Source: Riptortus pedestris
Taxonomy: Eukaryota; Arthropoda; Insecta; Hemiptera; Alydidae
NCBI GenBank assembly: GCA_019009955.1
Contig: CM032229.1
Span: forward strand, 144,163,501-144,227,500
Length of the DNA: 64,000 nt
Reading direction: 5' to 3'
The position numbers were made by a program, and so were the translations under genes. Below, in pieces: positions 1 through 23,485 of this stretch (positions are counted from its first letter, which is position 1; every line of letters begins with the position of its first letter). The notes beneath the pieces were generated by a model, which was not told where the DNA came from, searched no databases, and saw only the letters and a program-made list of their open reading frames with translations.

Positions 1-929
1 TATAACAAAAACAAAAAAAAAACTATAATTCATGATATATGATATTTTTTGTACCAGTGCTTTAAGACAGAGATATTGTTTATCATTTTTAATTGAAATA
101 ATTTTAATAAAAGGTAGTTAAAATTTTAAGTGGACAGCACAATGACAACCTCGTACTTATATTAAATTAAATATATATATATATATGCAATTGTTTTGAT
201 GGCCTTAATTTAAATATGCCTTCATTTAAAAGTCATATATGATTTATCCTAAATGTATCTGATCAAAGCATTTTATAGACCAAAATTTATAGAACTTTCC
301 ATGATAAACAATAAGTGTCACATTTAAAAGTTTTGTACAGAGAAATTTGGATTTTTTTTTTTTCCTTCCTCTTAACCTTCTCTTTAGCTGATTTCAATTA
401 ACAAAAGGGGAGGTATACAACTAGAAAATATAACAGTCCAAAATATGAAATTTCAACATTCCAATACTAATGATTTTGGAATTATGTATGTACAGACTAA
501 AACTAGTCAAAATGGGCCATATCAGATAATTATGTTCATATTTGAACATCAAAGTTCTTTGAGCTTACAATTCTTCCTCCATTTCAAGGATGTAAAAATG
601 TTATATATATAATATATTAATGGGAATACTAGGAAGTCATGTGTTGTGCACATCAGATTTTTGTCAGTGTATTGTGGTCATTTTTTTCATCAGGTGTGAG
701 AAACAGTCATTAATATAGGTGGGTCTCAGTTTAGAAAAAAAAAATAAAGTCATTTCTTATCAATTTATTGATGGCAATCACATGGAAGTGATTTGCCAAT
801 TTTTTTAATTTTAAAACATATTTTTAAAAATATTCATTTTCAATTATTGGGTGCATGAATTAATTAGTAGCTAATTTTTTTTTTAATTGAGAAAAAAAAA
901 ATTGTTGTTCCTTATTTTAAAAAAAATTG
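1..929. other. HELLS intron, nothing recognised
   Basis: A+T-rich intron (or upstream) sequence with homopolymer runs and a short AT run at about 166-186. No exon with splice sites and SNF2 similarity was found here. Confidence 0.5.
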
Positions 930-1212
930 TTTTCCTTATTTTTGATCATACCCATTGCTTTCAAGTGTTTGCTGATTGTTTGTTGAAAGTCAACTCCTAA
1001 TGATTCAGCCTAATCTTTAAGCGTTTGGCATGGATCTTCATCAATCAATGACTCAAACATTTCTTCTCAAAATTACCACTTCGTGTAAACCACTTCTTAC
1101 ATATTTACTCAGCTAGAGCATGCCCTCCATAAACATCCAATAAAAATCGATGGCTTGGGCACTACTTTCCTCCATGATAAAGTAATGAAGAAGAACTCCC
1201 TCCAAAAACATT
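930..1212 (-). pseudogene. Mariner transposase relic
   Basis: Read on the - strand the segment gives a decayed N-terminal mariner transposase (mauritiana-like). It shows LLHYFIMEESSAQAIDFYW, a region equivalent to HAL.E..C..WF, then SLIDEDPCQTLKD, a stop, AESLGVDFQQTISKHLKAMG and MI. The paired helix-turn-helix pattern (DEDPCQT...AESLGV...ISK.LKAMGMI) is diagnostic. Several stops and frame shifts are present and no DDD catalytic part follows, so it is an old truncated copy within the HELLS intron. Confidence 0.75.
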
Positions 1213-1435
1213 TTATTTATTTGATAAAGTTAAAGGATTAGTTATTTATGCTTCATCTGAATGGCGTAACTAAAAAACAAAGCCAAATGACAGTAAGAAT
1301 ACGCGGAGAATTCATATCATCAATTGAAAATCCTCATTAGTGAAACCACCAATGAGAAAGTGGCGACCAATTCAAATACACAATAAAATATTACATAATA
1401 TACATATTTTTTATATTTACATTTCTTTCTTTCAG

Positions 1436-13408
<11,973 letters not shown>

Positions 13409-13490
13409 ATAGTACAGTGATTTTAAGTCTACATTCTATAAGTGCCTTATTATAAATAGTAATACATTTTTTTGTTGTGTTCTCAGGTTA

Positions 13491-13496
13491 AATAAA
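13491..13496 (+). promoter_or_regulatory. Likely HELLS polyadenylation signal
   Basis: A canonical AATAAA lies 83 bases after the HELLS stop codon, with a T-rich stretch after it. Several later AATAAA hexamers (around 13736 and beyond) could serve as alternatives. Confidence 0.6.
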
Positions 13497-13508
13497 AAAT
13501 AATTCTGG

Positions 13509-16500
13509 AATCATATTTTTATTAAGAAATGATTTGTTTTTATTATATGTTCAGAATTATTTCAATATATTTTTAAAGTTCTGACACACAGAATTAGAAG
13601 AAACTAATTATAAAGTTAATATCAGACTTTCTTTAGAAAATTTCTGTGGTTTATGAAAATAGTTCATGAATAATCTTTCTTAATTTTTACATTGATGTTC
13701 AGTAGAAATTTGGTACATAAATAGATTTGTTGTTTAATAAATATATTAAGTAATTGGTTTATTTACAACAAAAAATTAATAATTATTTTGTAATTATTCT
13801 TGTTAACAGAAATAGTCTTACATATTGATATAAAAATGTTTATATTCTTTTGACTGTGATCAGAAAGCTTAATAAATTAGGACACATAATTTAGTTGATA
13901 ACTTTGTACCTGTTTATCGATTTAGATTTTAGTAATTGATGTTAGCCTTTCTGGCTCAAATTTTGTAAATTATTTTGTAAATAGGGCATGTTTAAGATTT
14001 TAATTTTTCCTATTTGCATCCTCGGGTATTATTCTCAGGGTTTTCTATCAATTTACTTTGGTCTATTCTAAGAGAAAAGGAGGAGAATGTGTATTACTGT
14101 TTAAAGAATACTTACACACATTTTGTTGTTTCATGTTCCTAAATATATTTCTAATCAATGTTTTTGGCTTATTATAAATAGAAGATGTACGTACCTGTTC
14201 CTTTGATTTCTTAATTTTTTTGTTAGAGAAATATTTACACTAGTTATTGCAGAGTTTTTGCACCTGACAATTTGTATTTAGAAATGCATGAGTAAATGCA
14301 AATATGCAAAACAGTTGAGTTTCTCTCTTGGAATGGATTATTCTAATTTATTCCACTTTTGAAGCATAATATTTCTAAATTATTACTATTCTATTGAATG
14401 GTGTTAAATTGTTTATTGCTTATTATCTCTGTATTCTCCTTAATGTTGCACAAACATGTTTTTTTGTATTGTTCGTTGATTTAATTTAATTTTACCACTT
14501 TATAACATAAATAAACTAAATTATTTTCACATATTAAAAAAATATTTGTGCATTTTTTAACATTGTATATTTTGTAGTTTTTATTCCTGTAGTTTCGTTG
14601 TTCTAAGTTTAGTCCATCTTTTAAGATGTAAAATACCAAAAGATAAGTTTGATTGTTGATATCAGATAATATCTTCATCGATCGAATTGTTCCAAGAGTA
14701 GTTAATCCTCTTTGTTATTCTTCTTAAGTACAGGTGTAATAGAGAGAACATGGGAAATATGTCTTCCATGGAGAATTGAGTTTATTGAGTGGACTGTAGC
14801 ACTATTATTTATCAATCACATACTACTTGGGACGTTTGTTACTCATAGCAGTTAAGAATTAAACCCTTAAGGAATAAGTTTGTTGACTTCTATGTAACAG
14901 CTGATGAGTGAGATGAATGTGAAGACAAATCCTGTTACAATATCTATATTAAATTGCATTTTTTTGCTGAATCCCTAAAATTATTGCTTATTTTTGTAGC
15001 ATCTTTATCATATTATCTTAGCTGACTGTTAAATGAGTGCTTTTTTTCCTTTTCCAGTTAGTGTACTAGCCATTGAAATATAATAAAAATATATTATTTT
15101 GTGTTCTAAAATTCAAAACAAAAAGAACGAAAAGAAATTCTTCTAAATTAAATAAGCTTGTAATTAATTTATCATACTGTTCAATTATTAGGTGGAAGAA
15201 GTAGAATATTTTGTTTTATAAAGCATGTGTGTTGAAAAGGCTATGTTTTGGGAGGTAAGGCTTGACTAAGTTTTTGGGAAGTTTTTGACTGTTTATTCTT
15301 AAGATATTATTACTATTATCTATTACTAAGCTTGATGGGATCCTTTGAAAATAAGTGAGGTGAGCATCATTTGGCAGTTCCAAATTTAATTACGAACTCT
15401 GAATGTTTTGAAGCATATTCAAAATTACTTTCATTAATCATTCAGTTCATATATATATATTACAGATACATACAAATTATAAACATATATATTTATACAC
15501 ACCATTTTAAGCCAAAACTCATAAGACTTTACAGCTCTCTTTTCTTTTAAAGGAATTTGCAAAAAGATTTTTAGTATTTCATGTTTGTATAAGGTTATAC
15601 ATTTTTTTTTTTTTTTGAGCCTTTACATGCAACACAACACAATTTGTTAAAAATCTTGGTTTTCCTAAAGGTTAAAACAGGTTTACTAACGTTTTGACTA
15701 AAAGGGGCTATTCAAGTAAAAAAAGTGTATGGGTTCATTGTCTCTTACATAAATAGTATGAGTTTATAAACAAAAAGAATAAAATGGTTGTAGCAGGATT
15801 AGCCAAGTTTGAACGAATAAAGATAACTTGCTTAGTTTAGTTCTTATACTGAATCTAATCTAATTTATTTGAATGTATTTGATTGTCTAACACTAAAATG
15901 TAAAACCAACAAAAATTTATTGACAAATGATCATAAAAGTCCCAATTCACATTTATCTCACGTTATTGTGTTCTTTAATCAGAAGATATTTATAAATAAG
16001 TGCATATTAATACTTTAATATTATTTAACTTTAGATTTCTTATTTACCACCCAAAAACATAGATTTGATAAATAAGTTTGTATACAGTTCACTCCGTTGA
16101 TCAGTCACAGGCTTGGTGAGACTTTATGTCTTTAGTGTATGGTTAATAAAACAATTACCCTGTACTTATAGAATCTGTTTATTTATAAGTATCAGAAATC
16201 ATTAAATGGTTATATAAATTGTTACCTCATGTTCTTTTTTTTTTTTTTTTTCTTATTGTGAGTTAAGATGTTTCTAAATAAATAAAATGTTTTTAATTAG
16301 TTTTCTGAAATTGTTTATTTTATTTATTAAATCACTTGTGAAGGGTCACTGAAGTTTAATAACTTTTAAACTCTCGGTTAATTTTTCTTGGACATTTTTG
16401 AGGAGGAGGCTAATGTAAAAAACAAGAAACATCAAAGATAATGCATTTAGGATGGCTGGGATGTCACTTTCAATTCAATTTATTAGAATTAACTGAATAT

Positions 16501-16633
16501 AATTAATTTTGTATAACTATTTGACCCTTTATTCAGAATCAACATTCTCACGAATTGGAATTTATTACAGTATACCTGCTTAAAAGTAATGCTTTTTGAC
16601 GAGTGAGTAAATTGGCCATGGATAATTATCCAG
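13509..16633. other. Intergenic region downstream of HELLS
   Basis: A+T-rich, with scattered homopolymers (for example T-runs at 15603 and 16234). No gene, RNA or recognisable transposon protein is seen. Confidence 0.5.
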
Positions 16634-16849
16634 TTGAATATGGGTAAGCAAGCTAAAGAAAAAAATTGTGGTTGCAAATCTATGTTAACATACCCTGAAG
16701 AAGTAGTAAATGAGTTTCGCAGAAGGTATAAGTACTTTGACAATCATGATATGGATCTTGCTATTCTAACAGAACATTTAAAAATTTGTTATTTAAATTT
16801 ACTTGGATTAAATGCAATGTTTTTTCACCTCCCTTACAACACCACTTAG
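16634..16849 (+). other. Unassigned 71-codon open frame
   Basis: The frame encodes an N-terminal Lys/Cys segment, then YPEEVVNEFRRRYKYFDNHD and a leucine-rich end. Its composition is more protein-like than its neighbours, but no family is recognised. It may be an orphan exon, a transposon-derived piece or chance. There is no supporting promoter or splice structure beyond a gtaagc just after the upstream ATG. Confidence 0.2.
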
Positions 16850-17059
16850 TGCAGTCGACATTGTACTGTGTCCTCTAAGACACATGTATCATTCACATAA
16901 ATAATTATAGGTGTTCCATTGTTATTAACAAATTTCCATCAAAATAATGAATGTTATATATATCAAAATATTATGCAAAAATTATGTACTTCAAAATGAA
17001 GTATATTTAATTGGGTATTTAAAGAGTACAATGAAAATGCACCCCTGCAAACCATTGGA

Positions 17060-17555
17060 GAAGGAAAGAATTCTGGTTTCTTCTAGACGACGAAGCTGAC
17101 TCAGACTCATCAGCACCTGACCCTTCTAAACCTGGTGCCGGGCTTCAAAACAGTTGCCCGAGAGTTTATAGTTCAGTGTCCAGTTTTCTTAATTGAACCA
17201 TTCCGTTCAGTGCAGTAACTTCACTAAAGCTACACTGAACACACTTATTCACTTAAAGAGAGCTGAGAACAAACTAAATCTTGGGGCGGGCTGGGTCCCT
17301 TTTATAACATATAACGTTATAACGCGTTCTTATAATTTATAACGCGGAAACGTCTTAATAGAACTGCCTAGACACATCTAGATTCTTGACGGGTATTGCC
17401 GAGAACGGGCTAGACCATCAGTCGGCTCCTTTAATCTATTTTGTACTTCTTAAAATATGTGATTAATTTTGTTTAATTTTACATTTACGTAGTTTTCGCA
17501 AAGTATTAAAGTAAAGCAATACACGCCAATAAATATCTTCATGTCACCACCCAGC
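17060..17555 (-). mobile_element. Likely solo LTR (minus strand)
   Basis: On the - strand a TATAAAAGGG box is followed by ttctcagctctctttaag. A block upstream (gattaaaggagccgactgat, then ggtctagccc) resembles the LTR at 43463-44069 (gatcaaagggtgccgctaat, then ggtctagccg). Relative order of block, TATA box and downstream leader is the same. Borders are approximate and no flanking internal region was recognised. Confidence 0.5.
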
Positions 17556-17559
17556 ACAG

Positions 17560-20290
17560 AAAAATTGAATATTTCTTATAAGGGTCCCTAGAGCAGAGCG
17601 AATATCAAGATGTGACAAAATAAAAAACGACATCTTATGACGGCTCTATGGAAATGCCTATTAAAAAGGAGAAGTAAAAACACAATTATCAAAAAAAAAA
17701 AAAAAGTGAAAAAGAGTAATTACAATAAACAGCTATGAACAGTAATACGTTTTATTAAATGTACAATGGAAAAGATTGCAAGAATACTTAAGAAGCTTGG
17801 AATTGATGCAGCATTTGGCACAACCTGGAAAATGGACATTTGATACCAAGCTGTATTCCAAAGTACCAGGAGTATATCATTTTATTTATTTATTTATGAT
17901 GAAATCATCGGTCAGACAGATAGGTTGATTAGCATCTGGGTCGCAGGGCCATCTGAAGAGAGTGAAAATGTTTTGGACAGTAGATTCAGCAAATATCACA
18001 TTTTTGGCAAACGAACCCCACAACAAATTTGATAATGTCAAGATGCTGGCGAATGTGGACGTATACCGAGAAAGAGTCGCACACGAAGCAACAGAGGTAG
18101 TAAAATACCAAAATAACATAAAGAGAATACCTTAAATAAGGAAGACGAAATCACAAAGGAAGGGGCGTATGGTGAATCCGAAGATACCTGGAACGGAGCT
18201 CTGACAAAGCACTGGTCTAGGCAGATATAAATATACCTGAGTAAGAACAGAACTCTTTAATGGAGCTCCTTTCCTTAAATTCCTCACCTGAACCTCCCTC
18301 AATAACCTCCAATCCTTCCAAAACGGAGTCGTTTGGAAAATTGTTAGGTAACCTCCCTGGCGAAGAAATCTCATCCCGACTTACGTGAAGAGCTCCAGCT
18401 CGACCCAATAGCCACCACCATAAAGAAAAGACACATTAAATTCTTTAATGCGCTGCAGTACCTACCCAATCCTCTATTCTCCTCCCTCGCGCCCCCCCCC
18501 CCCTCCTATCCTGAAAACTGGCAGGGCACCGGTGGCCGAGGTTTCCCCCTAATAGACGTCACGTCACTGACCTAGGCCCTTTCAACTTTAAATACCTACA
18601 ACCCACGTCCCATCCAATCCACAATAAATAAAATGAAATTTTTTCATCCTACATACAATAAAATGAAACAATAGTCAGCCACGGACTGACACCTGTTCCT
18701 TCGCTTTCCTATCTACTCTTCTCCTATCACTGTCGTCTTTCTCTCTTCTTTCTCTATCTTTTCACGCCTCAACCCAGAGGGTAACCAGCTACCCTAAAAG
18801 CTACAACAAATAAAAAACACCAAACCTATCCTATCACAACCTCCCCTTCAAATGATATAGCTGATATAGCACAATGGGGCTCACGGTGTAACCAGGTGTT
18901 ATCCACACCAGCCTTATTATTTTTTCTTTCTTTTTTGTTCTTTTGAGGATTCGCTGGACTGACTCTTTAGTTTTAGAAAAAAGTGCTGAGGAGCTTTCCG
19001 AGGAAGTTTTAAGTATGTCTAGCGAAACTTAGGTCAAAGACACGAAGACACCGAACATACACGAAGACCTTAATTGTAATAATGTCTAGTACTGTGGAAG
19101 TGGACGACTGAACAAGTTCTATGTCTAAATTACCTTCCAGCTAAAGTCCGATTTTAACTAAGTTGTCCCTACTAAATTGTAAGAACACGATGAAACATAA
19201 GTTTAACATGCCCAGCGAATATGGCAAATCAGTTCGTCTACTCGTGTGCAAATCGTCGTCTACTAGGAAGATACGAAAGCCTCTTCAGGAGTACGGTTCT
19301 TCTGAAACGCTTTTCCCGAAGCTTTATTTTAAAACTTTGGAACCTCTTCTGGCGACAAAACAAATTCCTTCAACACTACTGCATTTTTACTTTCGTATTT
19401 TCCAAGAAGTAGCATAAATAAGTTCTTCCAAAGACCATGGTAGCCGATACCTTTATACTTTCCTCTTTCGCATAGTTCTGCACGAGAGCCAAACAATTGT
19501 TTTTACGTTTGTTTTGGGACCAGCCACATGTTGAAGGAGCGGATCTAATTTAACTTAACTCTGAGAGAGTTAAATAAAAATGTTTCTACAACAAATGGTG
19601 TATTATTCTCCTTTTGTAAGGGGAAAAACCAGTAATTTTTATTTCAACTTCTGTTAAAGTTAATAAAACTTTTGCTTGTCACTGTTGGAGGAAATCATGA
19701 CTTATAGAGTTAAAAATACCTCTCTGAAACTCTTAACCGACGCTGAAGGTATCACGTGATAGAAGCAAGAGCAATTGAGTACTGACGGTTTTCATTGTTG
19801 AATAGTAAGTCCCTTCTGTGCATATAATTATGATTGTGCGCCTCCCTTATTCCCTCTCTTTTTGTGTAACTCATCTGTTATTTACATGTATTTTGATTCC
19901 AGAATTTATGATTTTTGGTGAACTAGTGCCGTTTTATGATTTGGAATAAGCATCGCAGGGATTTATATTCGGTTTGCAGCTGCTCTGGTTCATTCCAAAA
20001 TCCTTTTACTTAAACATACCTTTCATTGATCCCAGGACCGTTTTTCTTTAAGTAGACAGAAAAGGCAACGCATCAGATCATGAAGACACTTTTTTTTCTG
20101 TTATCTCTTTATTTGTTCTTTTTTACAGGTTGCAATGTCTAGAGCAAGTCTTGCCTTTCATTAATTAACTTGTCTTTTCCAAACTATCATTACCTTTTAT
20201 AAAATTTTTATCGATTTAATATTTGCAATTCTCAAAATTAGTATGAATTTGTGTATGCAACTCCAGGCTGTTGTAATTTCTATGGGGCTT
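17560..20290. other. Moderately G+C-rich repeat-like sequence, unassigned
   Basis: Base composition is less A+T-rich than the flanks (C-rich stretch around 18480-18640, unusual codon-like stretches at 19160-19420). It ends in a Penelope-like tail at about 20310-20360, so part of it may be a decayed retroelement. No protein motif could be identified. Confidence 0.35.
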
Positions 20291-20304
20291 CATTTTGTCA
20301 TGAT

Positions 20305-20362
20305 TGGGCGCTGAGGATGGAACGTAAACGTTGAAAGTGTATTTTCATAAATAAATGTTTTC
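20305..20362 (+). mobile_element. Penelope/LINE-type 3' tail motif
   Basis: gcgctgaggatggaacgtaa, then acgttgaaagtg and taaataaatgtttt. This is the 'GA(T/G)GATGG...CG..GAAA...' signature seen at several other sites in this window, common just before the 3' ends of Penelope-like elements. Confidence 0.4.
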
Positions 20363-21069
20363 GTGGAGGGAAAGGATTTTTTTATTTCCCCCCTAATCCA
20401 ACCTATTACCTGACTCCGTCGAAGTCGGATTAGCGGGATTCAGCATTAGTTCCAATTCAAGTCACGTCGGAGGGAAATAGGTCCCGTTGTTAGAGGGCTT
20501 AGGATAGTAGGAACAACTTGTAGAAGCCAGTGGGGGGGGGGGAGGATGGGGTGACATCAGCTGTCTTACTTATAAAATTGTTTCCTTATATCAGAAAAAG
20601 GGTTTGCCGCCCTTTTATGGAAGAAGTTTGTTGACAGATGGGGCCCTCCCGCCTCCGAGTCATCTGTCAAACTTGATTGGACAGGGGAGAGGCTTCTTGG
20701 ACTTATCACCTCATTCCTCTAGCCAGCCCTAAGTGAACACAATTTACTTTCCACCCAAAATAATAACAGCAGTTTAGTCTCGAGCTCCCGGGGGAAGAAT
20801 TAGACCACCGCTTGCGGGATTTGGTGAGTTTAAGCCCGTTTTCTATATATTTTTAAATTGCACTCCATTAAAGAATATTTATTTTGTATTTTTTTTAATT
20901 ATCATTTTAAGAAACACTTTTTAATATCTTTGCGTTCAGCCATCAATGCGTTTTATGGACCATTGCCTCCAAAAAGAATTCTTTTTATTCTTCTTAAGTT
21001 TATATAAATGGTTTCCTTTTCTAAAACATTTGTTCAAATCATCACAGAAGGCTAATAATATATTCATTT
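20363..21069. other. Unassigned, partly G-rich
   Basis: Contains a ten-base G run at about 20531-20540 and otherwise unremarkable sequence. No gene recognised. Confidence 0.4.
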
Positions 21070-21200
21070 TTCTGAAAGAGATGTACTGGATGGTGGAAGG
21101 TTGATATCACGAAGAAAACAACAGGGCCTCCTTCGACAAACAATATATCTATCAGCGACAGAGCGCTTTCAGAGTAAGAGCCCCATCATCAGTGCCCTGT
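21070..21200 (-). mobile_element. Penelope-type 3' tail, reverse copy
   Basis: On the - strand: gggcactgatgatggggctc, ttactctgaaagcgctctgt, then a tail ending with the 'ccttccaccatc' sequence that also ends the copy at 25905-26030. Confidence 0.45.
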
Positions 21201-21351
21201 CAACACTCAAACAATATAAATAATATATGCAACTGAAACAAGCTAACATTTATTTGGTATATACTAAATAATTTTTCTTAATCTAATTTTTTTTTTTAAA
21301 AACGTCAACAGGATAAAAATGTCAGAACGATAAAACTGGTATAACATAATG

Positions 21352-21556
21352 TGATGACGTTGGTCTTAATCTCATATGGTAAACCTAGAGTAGTGAGTCC
21401 GATGTCCGCCTGGGCAATATGAATTTATTCAGTGACGAACTCATTAAATAAAATCCTTAGTCCCACCCTGGTTAGAAATAGGTGGTGACCTGCAGATAGC
21501 CCGTCCCAAATTAGCCATAGTAGCAGTGGACACAAACTATAACAATAAATAATATG
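21352..21556 (+). mobile_element. SINE family A, 5'-truncated
   Basis: Starts within the tRNA-like head (ggtcttaatctcatatggta), keeps the B-box region, 'gaatttattcagtgacga', 'cctgcagatagcccgtccca' and the 'gtggacac' tail with ataaataat. Confidence 0.75.
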
Positions 21557-21644
21557 TGGCCTATTTTTAATACTATTTATAAAACTAACAAGGTCTAAAA
21601 TACAATATTACAAAAAAAAAAAAAACAATTAAGAGTTAATTGTA

Positions 21645-22082
21645 AAAAGTCCGTCACGCAGGGGCTACGTAAACTAAGCAGATTTCCCAAGTGAAGTTAT
21701 ACAATAGAGAAATCTCCACACGAGAGCCGAACAGTTACGGCAAATGGCCGAACTAGCTTTTGGCGGGAAATTCAGTCATCCGTTATCGGCCGACAATTAA
21801 TAAAAATGCAAATATCTCGGTTAATATTCAAGATAGATAATAAATGTATATAACAATATTTATAGTACATTTAATTTGCAATAAGATTGGTTCTATACAA
21901 TGTTTCGATCCGACGTATAGTAACGGAGATATTTCGAATTTTCGAAAATCCCCCCTCTAAACCCCCCTCCCACTGGTCCGATTTCAGCCGTTAACGAACT
22001 TGATCTTCCTTTTTACATAAAACGATTAAATACCGAGTTTGGTGACGATTAAACAAAAATTGCGACCACTAGAGTGTTAACA

Positions 22083-22143
<61 letters not shown>

Positions 22144-22258
22144 TTGAACGGACCTCATTTTCGTCATATCCTGGGTAGGATCGATGGACATTTGAAGAAA
22201 TTTTTCGAAAATTGCGTCATGAGTTCAATAGCTGATTTCCCTTAAAGGAAATCTGCTA
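21645..22258 (-). mobile_element. Helentron-like element, complete copy
   Basis: On - it opens with TTAGCAGATTTCC and the TTTCC..AAGGGAAATC palindrome, passes a central (AT)n run (22084-22140) and ends with GGGAAATCTGCTTAGTTTAC, the hairpin ACGTAGCCCCTGCGT and GACGGACTTTTT. Both 12-bp subterminal inverted repeats are recognisable. Confidence 0.7.
22084..22140. repeat. (AT)n microsatellite
   Basis: Central microsatellite of the Helentron-like copy. Confidence 0.95.
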
Positions 22259-23149
22259 ATAGCAGAGACGACAGAAGAGTCACCTCCTAACAAACGACAA
22301 TATAACGAACCACACGTTTTTTTTTTTTTTTTCTTTTGTTTTATTTTTTATTTTTTTTTTTTATAAAAGACTGCACCCCCTCAGGTTTTTCTGCTATGAA
22401 CCCCTGGACCATTCTGTTATTATATGGGAAATCTGCTTTGTTTACTTAGACCCAGCGTAGCAAACTTCTTGATATTTAGTAGGATTCAACCGCAAAAGAA
22501 ACTCTAATCAATCAATTAATTAAGTATGTAATTCAATTTCCAACTTTGAATTTGTTTCGCAGTTTACTTAATCCTCCTGAGAACCACTCATTTGAAGCTT
22601 GTTATTAAGTAGATAATGGAATTCTGAAGTCATACATATTTCCTTCCTGAGAACAGCCACCTTGTACGGCTTCGTACCCCTTCAAGCTTCGTATATCTGC
22701 AATCTAATACCTTTGCTAATCCATCACGGCACTCTCCATCTAACGACCAAACCTCTTCTTCCACACCAGGCTCGCACCGGTAATCACTAGCAATTGAGTG
22801 AAACCCCTCAGAAATCACTTATTCAAATTTTAAGTCCTTTAATTCTGGAGTTGTTTTTTACATTTATTTCTCCGTGAATAAAATGTTTTAAAAACGACAA
22901 TCATTCAGAAATGAAATTATGTCAATCCAAAAATAACATTTTGTATTTTTTTGATCCGATTCCTTGCTCTGGCTCCTTCCACTTCGGAAGAATATTCCCC
23001 ATAATAGTCCTGTAGTGTATTGCTTCCATGTAAACTTATGGTTCCTTCTTCGGTTAACTGGAGCGATCCTCCTCTCCTATCCTATGCGATCTTGAGGCTA
23101 CTTCCTCTCCTAAACACTCAAGGGGAAGAAGAGTTCATAGCAGCTTACG
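22259..23149. other. No gene seen
   Basis: T-rich stretch at 22318-22364, otherwise mixed sequence with no motif. The 62-codon frame 22630-22818 (-) and the 78-codon frame 23020-23256 (+) have no recognisable content. Confidence 0.4.
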
Positions 23150-23485
23150 CAATGCTATCTCCGTTACGCAGGAGGCGTGTAAGCTTAGCAGATTTCCCAC
23201 TTGGTGGGCACACTACTGATCTCATTTCCCACCATATATTTTCTATCTCTAAGTAAAAATCCTCATATTTCTCTTTTTCTAACTCCGACGAATAAAAGCG
23301 TGGGTTTACGATGAATAACTCCCTTAATATTTGAGTTACGAAAAAATGCATTGGACAGCAATTGTAGAGCGTCAATAGTTTAACATGATCGGATCCGAGT
23401 GGTAATAAAGGAGATATTTTGAATTTTCGAATTCCCCTGCCTCTAAATCCCCTCTATTCCTGATCCAATTCCAAGACGATGATTT
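23150..23485 (-). mobile_element. Helentron-like element, partial
   Basis: The 3' end on - is recognisable (taagcttagcagatttccca next to ttacgcaggaggcgtgtaa), together with the 'ggagatattttgaattttcg' and 'cctctaaatcccctctattc' blocks. The 5' half and the microsatellite are missing. Confidence 0.55.
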
